NCBI GenBank assembly: GCA_947456345.1
Contig: CANGQU010000068.1
Location: forward strand, 1-5,310
Direction: 5' to 3'
DNA: 5,310 bases
Origin: Alphaproteobacteria bacterium
GTDB lineage: Bacteria; Pseudomonadota; Alphaproteobacteria; SHNJ01
Positions 1-5,310 of this stretch are shown piece after piece. Each line of letters begins with the position of its first letter. Position 1 is the stretch's first letter. The position numbers were made by a program, and so were the translations under genes. The notes beneath the pieces are model-generated. The model was not told where the DNA came from, did no database searches, and saw only the letters and a program-made list of their open reading frames with translations.

Positions 1-615
1 GGTTAGCAAATCGGCCTCATCGCGTTTACGATCTTGGATATCGGCGATCACCCCGATATAGCCGTCCATGCCGCCGTTGCTAAAAGCCGGACGAGCGATG
101 GCGGCGACCCAAATCGAACCCTCGGGTGTGCCGATGCGAAAATCTGTTTTAAACTCGCGTCCGCTATCCACCGCTTGCTGCCAACGCCGGACGATACCAG
201 GCCGGTCATCGGGATGGATAAAATTATGCCACGCATTGCCCAATGACGCGTCTTCGATGGCGCCGGTCATTTCCTGCCATTTGGGATTGACGTGGATACA
301 AGCCCCTTTGGCATCGGTGACAAAGATGCCCATCGGCAAAAGATTCATCAATGTCCGATGCCGCATCTCGCTATCGCGCAACTGGGCCGTGATTTCATCC
401 GCCAAACGCTGCGCGGAAACGCCAGTACGGTTTGTGACATACAGCAAAAGCGATAACAGCAAAGTTATCGCCAACGCGATGCCGCCGTTCCAATAAGCGC
501 TGGTGCGGCTGAACGCGCCGGGCGACGATTCCGTCACCAGCCAGACGCTAATCAAAGCGCCGGCGATGAATAACCCAAATGGGGCGTACCGCAGATATCG
601 CGTGAGAATGGCCAT
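1..615 (-). CDS. Membrane-anchored PAS-domain sensor protein, C-terminus beyond the left edge
   Basis: The frame from an ATG at 613-615 stays open to base 1, giving 205 residues with no stop, so the gene is cut by the window edge. Residues about 11-27 and 44-61 form two hydrophobic helices around a short loop of about 16 residues, a plausible inner-membrane hairpin. Residues about 66-90 look like a helical linker. A PAS domain follows at about 84-195: it has LLPMGIFVTDAKG at its start, HVNPKWQEMTG, the FIHPDDR motif typical of PAS_3-type folds, and a C-terminal GVIADIQDRKRDEAD boundary of the kind that usually leads into an output domain. That output (histidine kinase, GGDEF or GGDEF-EAL are the usual ones) is not visible, so I do not name the protein further. 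It lies downstream of the hybrid kinase in the same direction, 87 bases away, so both may serve one signalling pathway. No strong Shine-Dalgarno precedes the ATG, so the exact start is less certain than the reading frame. Confidence 0.85.
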   Translation of the reverse strand, partial: MAILTRYLRYAPFGLFIAGALISVWLVTESSPGAFSRTSAYWNGGIALAITLLLSLLLYVTNRTGVSAQRLADEITAQLRDSEMRHRTLMNLLPMGIFVTDAKGACIHVNPKWQEMTGAIEDASLGNAWHNFIHPDDRPGIVRRWQQAVDSGREFKTDFRIGTPEGSIWVAAIARPAFSNGGMDGYIGVIADIQDRKRDEADLLT

Positions 616-638
616 TGAACCAAAGAAAAAAATTGCAA

Positions 639-675
639 TAATCCCATTATAAAGTTCAATGGGTTAACGAAACCT
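639..675 (-). promoter_or_regulatory. Possible sigma70-type promoter for the PAS gene
   Basis: On the minus strand a perfect TATAAT hexamer occupies 646-651, in an AT-rich gap between two genes. Transcription would start near 639, leaving a leader of about 24 bases before the PAS gene ATG at 615. The hexamer expected about 17 bases upstream (669-674) reads GGTTTC, a poor -35 match. The site is therefore either a weak or activator-dependent promoter, or a chance match in AT-rich DNA. No convincing terminator separates it from the kinase gene, so read-through from upstream is also possible. Confidence 0.35.
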
Positions 676-702
676 TTTTATTCTGCCCTAGGTTATATTT
701 TT

Positions 703-2193
703 CTAGGCCTTGGCAGTGTTTTGGATCGCGGCTGTGGCAGTTTGAGCGGCTTTTTTGGCAACAGCTTTATTCATAGCGGTGCTTAGCAATTCGAAATCAA
801 TCGGCTTGGTGACTAAATCGTCCAATCCCAAAGTTTGATAGCAAGACAAATCCAAATCCATCGTATTGGCGGTGACGGCGATTATTGGCACACCGGCAGC
901 CTCGCCGCCACTGCGGCGGATAATATCGGTCGCCGTAAGCCCGTCCATATTCGGCATCTGGATATCCATCAAAACGATATCATACACGGATTCACGCAAT
1001 AGCTTGATCGCTTCCACCCCATCGGCCGCGATATCGACGTAATGCCCTTGCTTGAGTAGAAACGCCTTGAGCAAGGCTTGGTTGACGCGATTATCCTCGG
1101 CGATCAGGATGCGGAATTTGCGGTTGGCTGGCGTTAGTGTGATCACATTATCCCCCGGGGCGTGCTGCTCAAAGACGGTTTCTTGTGGCCCTGCCAACTC
1201 GGCCGTGATGGCAAAACGCACCACTGAACCTGTTTGTTGGCCGTCCCGCTGCGATATGCTCAATTCGCCGCCCATCGCCTTGACCAAGCCCCGGCAAATC
1301 GCCAGGCATAATCCAAGCCCAGGGATGATAGCCGTATTGCGGTGGCCATCATCCTGGCCAAAGCCGATACCGGAATCTTCGATAGCGATTTCAATGTCGC
1401 AATCTGTAGCGCCGCGGCGCACACAGCGGCTATGAATTTTGATAAAGCCGTTATTAGTATATTTGATGGCGTTATGCAGCAGGTAAAAAACCACCTGGCG
1501 CAGGCGGCTGAGATCGAAAACCAGCCGTTCGGGCAGATTCGTATCCAAAAACAGACCTATGCGGTCGTTTTTCTGCTCCGCCTTATCGGCAAGCAATTCA
1601 GCAATTTCGGCGATTGTACGGTTAAGGTTTTGCGCCCCGGCCTCTAGCTGTGGCGGCCCGGAATCGAGGCGAACATAATCCAAAATATCGTTTAATGTCG
1701 CTAACAAATCCTCGGCCGAACTGCGGCAGGCATCCAGCAAGCGGCGCTGTTCAGGGTCAAGCCGCGTATCTTGCAGCAACCCGGTTGTTCCCATGATGCC
1801 ATTTAGAGGCGTGCGCAGTTCGTGACTTAGTGCCTTGAGGAAGCGGGATTTAATCTTGCTGGTAGCATCTTCGCCAGCTTGAGCTTCGTGGTTGTAAATC
1901 TCGGCTGGCCGTTCCTGCCGCATCGTTCGTATAACGTGCAGCGCGATATTGCGCGCAGGATTGGAGTCTAATTTTTGCAAACTGTGATGCAAATCAAGCA
2001 GTGGCCGCCATTGCCGATACACTTCGGCGGCGCAAACCCCGATCAGCCCAAGCCCGGCAATCAACCAAGCCAGACCCGCTTCGTTCAATTGCCAGTGTTG
2101 CAACAGCGCGGTGGCAAGCGCCATGGCAGCTATAAGCGCGGTGAATATGACCGCCAAAGTCGCCGCAGAATCGGATGTTGCTGCCCGCCGCAT
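703..2193 (-). CDS. Hybrid sensor histidine kinase (HisKA, divergent HATPase, receiver)
   Basis: This 496-residue protein is a membrane-anchored hybrid kinase. Two hydrophobic helices (about 11-33 and 41-58) enclose only about 7 residues, so there is no periplasmic sensor domain. The linker at about 60-115 shows no recognisable PAS, GAF or HAMP motif. The HisKA domain (about 113-178) has the H box SHELRTPLNG with phospho-acceptor His124. The ATPase domain (about 225-332) keeps N-box Asn241 and Lys244 and the G1 box DSGIG (Asp273). The stretch between G1 and G2 is only about 14 residues with no F box, and the G2 box reads GLGLCL, with Cys296 where a glycine is usual. The C-terminal receiver (about 359-478) is canonical: acidic pair Glu366/Asp367, phospho-acceptor Asp410 in LMDIQMPNMDG, Thr441 and Lys463. 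No HPt domain follows; the tail is Ala/Lys/Thr-rich. In the usual scheme phosphate passes from His124 to Asp410 and on to an external HPt protein. The ATG is supported by a GGAG 6 bases upstream. The signal sensed and the output are unknown. Confidence 0.93.
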   Translation of the reverse strand: MRRAATSDSAATLAVIFTALIAAMALATALLQHWQLNEAGLAWLIAGLGLIGVCAAEVYRQWRPLLDLHHSLQKLDSNPARNIALHVIRTMRQERPAEIYNHEAQAGEDATSKIKSRFLKALSHELRTPLNGIMGTTGLLQDTRLDPEQRRLLDACRSSAEDLLATLNDILDYVRLDSGPPQLEAGAQNLNRTIAEIAELLADKAEQKNDRIGLFLDTNLPERLVFDLSRLRQVVFYLLHNAIKYTNNGFIKIHSRCVRRGATDCDIEIAIEDSGIGFGQDDGHRNTAIIPGLGLCLAICRGLVKAMGGELSISQRDGQQTGSVVRFAITAELAGPQETVFEQHAPGDNVITLTPANRKFRILIAEDNRVNQALLKAFLLKQGHYVDIAADGVEAIKLLRESVYDIVLMDIQMPNMDGLTATDIIRRSGGEAAGVPIIAVTANTMDLDLSCYQTLGLDDLVTKPIDFELLSTAMNKAVAKKAAQTATAAIQNTAKA

Positions 2194-2199
2194 TTGCCA

Positions 2200-2203
2200 C
2201 TCC
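2200..2203 (-). promoter_or_regulatory. Shine-Dalgarno site fixing the hybrid kinase start
   Basis: GGAG on the minus strand lies 6 bases before the ATG at 2191-2193. This is good spacing and supports that ATG as the start. It sits immediately beside one arm of an inverted repeat (2205-2231), so its accessibility could depend on folding of the leader RNA. Confidence 0.7.
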
Positions 2204-2204
2204 A

Positions 2205-2231
2205 GGTTGTATATAAAAAATCATTACAACC
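2205..2231 (-). promoter_or_regulatory. Inverted repeat in the leader of the hybrid kinase gene
   Basis: GGTTGTA at 2205-2211 and TACAACC at 2225-2231 (plus strand) are perfect 7-bp inverted copies around a 13-base A/T-rich spacer. Read as DNA this could be the operator of a dimeric regulator. Read as RNA it would form a hairpin ending 1 base before the kinase Shine-Dalgarno. The rest of the 141-base gap 2194-2334 is AT-rich. I found no good pair of -35 and -10 hexamers in it, although a promoter is expected here because a probable terminator lies just upstream. A 7-bp repeat in AT-rich DNA can arise by chance. Confidence 0.3.
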
Positions 2232-2300
2232 ATAACCTTAAACGCGGGTTAAATACAATCATGTTTAAATTGAAGTCGCGCGGTTTTATGAAATTGGCGC

Positions 2301-2332
2301 AAAAAAACTCGTTATGCCATACAAGCGTATGG
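2301..2332 (-). terminator. Probable Rho-independent terminator after the ATPase/membrane-protein unit
   Basis: Two bases after the TAA stop at 2335-2337, the minus strand carries CCATAC-GCTT-GTATGG (2317-2332), a perfect 6-bp stem with a 4-base loop. Seven Ts follow at 2301-2307, but 9 bases lie between this stem and the T-run, which is longer than ideal. A competing fold pairs CTTG with the CGAG abutting the T-run (one G-U pair) plus an inner TAT/ATA stem, and it ends exactly at the Ts. Either fold makes termination plausible, and the position between two genes fits. The stems are not GC-rich, so efficiency may be modest. Confidence 0.45.
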
Positions 2333-2334
2333 AA

Positions 2335-3444
2335 TTAATGACTCCGATCGATCACAGATTTGGCATGCCGCTGAGCCGCAATCGAATGGCGTCGGCGAAA
2401 AGATGTCACTAATACGTATAATGGCAATAAGGTCATCAGCCCAACATCAAACCAGACCAACATTGGCGCCTGGGTAAAACCGAATAACAAAAACAAACTG
2501 GTTCTAACGCTATGGCCAAGCGCAAATGACAGCGACAACAACGCCAGCCCAGAGCCGAACATAATTCCCAATATAGGCAAAGTAAGCATCACCGCCGCAT
2601 AGACATAATGTTCGAGCGCAATCGGATACCCGCCCGGCAGCACCCAGGCTTTGAATACGGAAATGCCCAGTACATAAATAATCCAGGCCGCGGTCATCAG
2701 CCGGAAATACCAAACAACATGCATGTTGTCTTGTGCCCGCGCCGCGCGACCGATCACCACGGCAAAGAGCAGCGCCAAAATCGCCGTCGGCACCATAATA
2801 TCCCAGAAATTTTTGCTATTGAATTGGGGCAGGCGATTCATATCGATACTGGTATCCAACGCGGGCTGCTCCGGGCTTGCGGATAATTCATTGCGCAAAG
2901 CCATGAATTCGGTGCGCACCGCATCCACAACGCCGCTATCGGCCCCGGACTTGCCGCTACCCAATTTCATGACCGCCCAACAGCCGCTGTCGGTTAAAAT
3001 TTCAATGCCGGTTTCCAAATACGGCCATTGCTGGGCCTTGGCGCTGGCGGCCGTGAATTCGGCCGTCACTGGCCGGTCGAGCAGCAAAGAAAAACGGAAA
3101 TCGTAACCGTTATCGCGCGCGGATTGGCGCAGCCGGTTCATCCGCGTTTGCAGTAAAGCCGCAGCGCCGGTTTCGCCCGCCAATTCCTCGGGAACGGGCG
3201 AATAGCCCAGCATAATCAGTGATTGAGTAAGATCGTTCTTGTATATGCGCTGCACGTTCTGCAAATTTTGCCGGTATTTTTGCCATTGCGCGGCGTCGGC
3301 GGAAATGGTTTTGGTGACGTCCTGAAATCCTTGGGCGGCAAAATCGGCTTGGCCAAGCGAGGTGGCGAAATCGCAATTGGTTTCGGCCCGCACGGTGGTA
3401 GCGTTGAAAATAATGAATAGTGCAAAAACAAATACCAACCGCAT
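2335..3444 (-). CDS. Unknown exported/membrane protein coupled to the P-type ATPase
   Basis: I do not recognise this 369-residue family. Residues 1-20 form a signal peptide: a short positive start, the hydrophobic stretch LVFVFALFIIF, and a likely cleavage site VRA-E after residue 20. Residues about 21-213 would then be periplasmic. This part is largely helical in character (Gln/Asn/Arg-rich around 50-110) and holds only two cysteines, Cys24 and Cys155, which could form a disulfide. The C-terminal third (about 216-349) is strongly hydrophobic, with roughly four to six membrane helices, and ends in an Arg/His-rich tail (FRRRHS) likely to be cytoplasmic. No CxxC, His-rich or Met-rich metal-binding motif is evident, and no catalytic motif stands out. 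The gene starts 3 bases after the ATPase stop, with its AGG Shine-Dalgarno inside the end of the ATPase gene, which points to translational coupling and a related job. A role as accessory to the transporter or as a metal-stress membrane protein is inference only. Confidence 0.85.
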   Translation of the reverse strand: MRLVFVFALFIIFNATTVRAETNCDFATSLGQADFAAQGFQDVTKTISADAAQWQKYRQNLQNVQRIYKNDLTQSLIMLGYSPVPEELAGETGAAALLQTRMNRLRQSARDNGYDFRFSLLLDRPVTAEFTAASAKAQQWPYLETGIEILTDSGCWAVMKLGSGKSGADSGVVDAVRTEFMALRNELSASPEQPALDTSIDMNRLPQFNSKNFWDIMVPTAILALLFAVVIGRAARAQDNMHVVWYFRLMTAAWIIYVLGISVFKAWVLPGGYPIALEHYVYAAVMLTLPILGIMFGSGLALLSLSFALGHSVRTSLFLLFGFTQAPMLVWFDVGLMTLLPLYVLVTSFRRRHSIAAQRHAKSVIDRSH

Positions 3445-3447
3445 CGC

Positions 3448-3453
3448 TTACCT
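3448..3453 (-). promoter_or_regulatory. Overlapped ribosome binding site and stop codon coupling two genes
   Basis: The ATPase gene ends AGT-AGG-TAA. Its last sense codon AGG (3451-3453) is also the only Shine-Dalgarno-like element for the next gene, 6 bases before the ATG at 3442-3444. Ribosomes finishing the ATPase would sit directly on the start of the following gene, so the two proteins are likely made in a linked ratio. Confidence 0.6.
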
Positions 3454-5310
3454 ACTCGATCTAAAAATTAATGCTGAATTGCCCAGCACCAAAATGCTGG
3501 ATGCCGCCATAATGGAACCGGCCAAAGACGGGTGTATCATGCCCATGGCGGCCAGGGGAATAGCAATCACATTAAATCCAAACGCCCAAAATAGATTTTG
3601 ATTCACTTTCCGGCGGTACAACGCGCCAATGGCGAATAAGTCCAGTATTTGTGCCGGATCGTTGCGGCTTAGCCCGACCTTGGCAGCTTGCATCGCCAAT
3701 GCCGACCCAGCGCCCATCGCGACGCCGATATCGGCCTGGGCCAGTGCCGGGGCGTCGTTCAACCCATCGCCCAGCATGATCACGCGCCGGCCCCGTGCGC
3801 GCAGCGATTTGATCCTTCCGGCCTTTTCCTCGGGCAGAATATCGCCCTGGGCTTGATCGATGCCTAATTGCGCTGCGACTTGCTCCACTGTGGCGCGGTT
3901 GTCGCCGCTTAGCAGCAGCACGCTTAAGTTGCGGCGCGAGAAAAACTGTAACAAGCGGCGGCTGCCCTCGCGCAGCTGATCTTGCAGGCCTAAAACCCCC
4001 ATGACGCGGCGTTGATCGCCATCGCCTTGCCAGCCGATGTAAACCATGCTCTTGGCGGACAGCGACAATTCAGCACTCGCGGATTCAGCGGCGCTGAGAT
4101 CGAAATTATTATCGTTCAACCAGCGGCGGCTGCCGACGAATAGGGTGAATTTATTGATGGCAATTTGGCCCATAGGCTCGTTGCCTGGGCGGGTTTGGAC
4201 GAATTCGGCGCGCAGGCCTTTGCCCGCCACTTCGGTTACGCTTTGCGGCGTCAATAATTGCAACTTTTGTTTTTGCGCCTGCTCGAATACCGCCTGGGCC
4301 AATGGGTGACGGCTATTAGCCAGACAAGATGCGGCCAAGCGCAGCAATTGATGGCTGTCGCCTGATAGCGCGATCGTATCGCTGACCTGGGGTTTGCCCA
4401 GCGTCAAGGTGCCGGTTTTATCCAGCACGACTTGGTTCACTGTCGCTAGCGCATCGAACACGCCACCATCCTTGATCAAAATTCCTTGGCGGCCGGCCAG
4501 GCGGACGCAATTTACCAAGGCAGTTGGAATCGCCAAGCCCAAGGCGCACGGACAAGCGATGACCAAAACGCTGACCGCGTTCAATACCGCGCGGCCAATT
4601 CCTGCCTCGTGCGATAAATCCCACGCCGCCCACAAGGCAAAGGTGCAGGCTGCCAATGCCAGCACCCCGGGTACGAATTTATAGCAAATGCGGTCGATTT
4701 TTTCCGCCAATGGCGATTTATTTTGTACCGCCAGCTGGGCCAAGTCGCGCACAAATCCCAAGCGCGTAGCTGCCCCAGCTTGGGTAACGCGCATGGTGAC
4801 TTTTTGCCCCAGATTGATGGACCCGCCCCAAATACTATCGCCAGAGGTTTTTAATACCGGCACGGTCTCGCCCGTAAACAGGCTTTGATCGATATCGCTG
4901 CTGCCATCGATGACAATGCCGTCGGCGGGAAAGCGTTCGCCCGCACCGATCCACACGATATCGCCGGGCGCAAGATTGGCGGCGGGAATTCTTTGCGGTT
5001 TGCCGTCGCGGATGATGGTGGCGATATCGCCCAACCAATCTCCGAGGTTAGATAATTGCATCCGCGCGCGGGTTTGTACCCAATGCTCGATTGCCCGGCC
5101 AATAGTAACAAAGCTTAGGACAATAACGCTGGCCTCGAAATAGGTGTGGGGCAAGGATAGCCAAAGCCAGTCGGCGGATGCCATTGCTCCCATCGCAAAA
5201 ATCGCCGTTTGCCAAAGACTAAGGCAAAAAGCTGCGGTTGTGCCAATCGCGATCAGGCTATCCATACCTAAGGCGGCGTTTTGAACATCGCGTGCGGTCT
5301 GGCGATAAAA
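3448..5310 (-). CDS. Copper-type P1B ATPase, N-terminus beyond the right edge
   Basis: 620 residues are visible and the frame is open to base 5310. The ATG at 5263-5265 is internal: the upstream codons (FYRQTARDVQNAALG) match the conserved stretch before MDSLIAIGTTAAF in this family. The protein is an inner-membrane pump using ATP to move a soft metal cation out of the cytoplasm. Counting from the edge, it shows actuator-loop TGE (146-148), membrane metal-site CPC (253-255, bases 4546-4554), phosphorylation motif DKTGT with Asp297, the HP motif as SRHPL (His335-Pro336), nucleotide-site AGKG, and hinge GDGLND (Asp515, Asn518, Asp519). The last two helices fit Cu(I) pumps: N-x6-FN-x4-P in the seventh (Phe579, Asn580, Pro585) and M-x2-SS-x2-V-x2-NS in the eighth (Met601 to Ser612). 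The Phe replaces the usual Tyr. N-terminal metal-binding domains, if any, lie outside. Detoxifying CopA or the oxidase-assembly CcoI/FixI class are both possible. No fixS/ccoS-like small gene follows, which argues mildly against the second. Copper is favoured over silver only by family frequency. Confidence 0.93.
   Translation of the reverse strand, partial: FYRQTARDVQNAALGMDSLIAIGTTAAFCLSLWQTAIFAMGAMASADWLWLSLPHTYFEASVIVLSFVTIGRAIEHWVQTRARMQLSNLGDWLGDIATIIRDGKPQRIPAANLAPGDIVWIGAGERFPADGIVIDGSSDIDQSLFTGETVPVLKTSGDSIWGGSINLGQKVTMRVTQAGAATRLGFVRDLAQLAVQNKSPLAEKIDRICYKFVPGVLALAACTFALWAAWDLSHEAGIGRAVLNAVSVLVIACPCALGLAIPTALVNCVRLAGRQGILIKDGGVFDALATVNQVVLDKTGTLTLGKPQVSDTIALSGDSHQLLRLAASCLANSRHPLAQAVFEQAQKQKLQLLTPQSVTEVAGKGLRAEFVQTRPGNEPMGQIAINKFTLFVGSRRWLNDNNFDLSAAESASAELSLSAKSMVYIGWQGDGDQRRVMGVLGLQDQLREGSRRLLQFFSRRNLSVLLLSGDNRATVEQVAAQLGIDQAQGDILPEEKAGRIKSLRARGRRVIMLGDGLNDAPALAQADIGVAMGAGSALAMQAAKVGLSRNDPAQILDLFAIGALYRRKVNQNLFWAFGFNVIAIPLAAMGMIHPSLAGSIMAASSILVLGNSALIFRSSR

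Noticed and set aside
68..496. Plus-strand reading frame of 142 codons
   Set aside because: It lies entirely opposite the PAS-domain gene, has no recognisable domain and looks like a shadow of that gene's codon bias. The other plus-strand frames opposite the ATPase, the membrane protein and the kinase are the same case.
687..707. CCTAG/CTAGG inverted repeat at the end of the kinase gene as a terminator
   Set aside because: The stem is only 5 bp with an 11-base loop, overlaps the stop codon, and is not followed by a T-run on the minus strand.
2111..2338. Small plus-strand gene covering the gap between the kinase and the membrane protein
   Set aside because: About a third overlaps the kinase start in antisense, the rest spans the AT-rich leader and terminator, and the product has no coherent features.
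2335..3444. The unknown membrane protein as a lipoprotein because of Cys24
   Set aside because: The signal peptide ends VRA-ETNC, without a lipobox placing Cys at +1, so ordinary signal peptidase cleavage fits better.
5263..5265. ATG as the start of the metal ATPase
   Set aside because: The frame stays open upstream to the window edge and the upstream residues match the conserved region of the family, so this Met is internal.
3448..5310. Naming the ATPase FixI/CcoI
   Set aside because: SRHPL hints at divergence from standard CopA, but the N-terminus is missing, no FixS/CcoS-like gene follows and no oxidase genes are visible, so the subclass cannot be assigned.

Overview
The window comes from a Gram-negative-type bacterium, most likely a proteobacterium. 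One protein has a Sec signal peptide and a periplasmic domain, one is a membrane-bound hybrid histidine kinase, and Shine-Dalgarno sites are present. An alphaproteobacterium is my weak guess from overall style; no rRNA or lineage marker is present. All supportable genes lie on the minus strand, so transcription runs from right to left. I see no tRNA, rRNA, CRISPR array, insertion sequence or long repeat.

Right half (3448-5310 and 2335-3444): a copper-type P1B ATPase open at the right edge, so its N-terminus lies outside the window. It is followed after only 3 bases by a 369-residue protein of unknown family, with a signal peptide, a periplasmic domain holding just two cysteines, and a multi-helix membrane C-terminus. 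The two genes look co-transcribed and translationally coupled: the last sense codon of the ATPase supplies the ribosome binding site of its neighbour. A hairpin and T-run just after the second gene probably end this unit.

Left half (703-2193 and 1-615): a hybrid histidine kinase with a minimal membrane anchor, a HisKA domain, an aberrant ATPase domain and a canonical C-terminal receiver. After an 87-base gap comes a second membrane-anchored sensor protein with a PAS domain, whose C-terminal output part runs off the left edge. The kinase has its own AT-rich leader with a 7-bp inverted repeat next to its ribosome binding site. The PAS gene has a perfect TATAAT box upstream.

The biology is metal cation transport at the inner membrane with an uncharacterised membrane partner, next to a two-protein signalling locus. 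Nothing in the sequence proves that the signalling genes control the ATPase unit; they are only adjacent and co-oriented. The most unusual points are the degenerate ATP lid of the kinase and the unknown membrane protein coupled to the ATPase.
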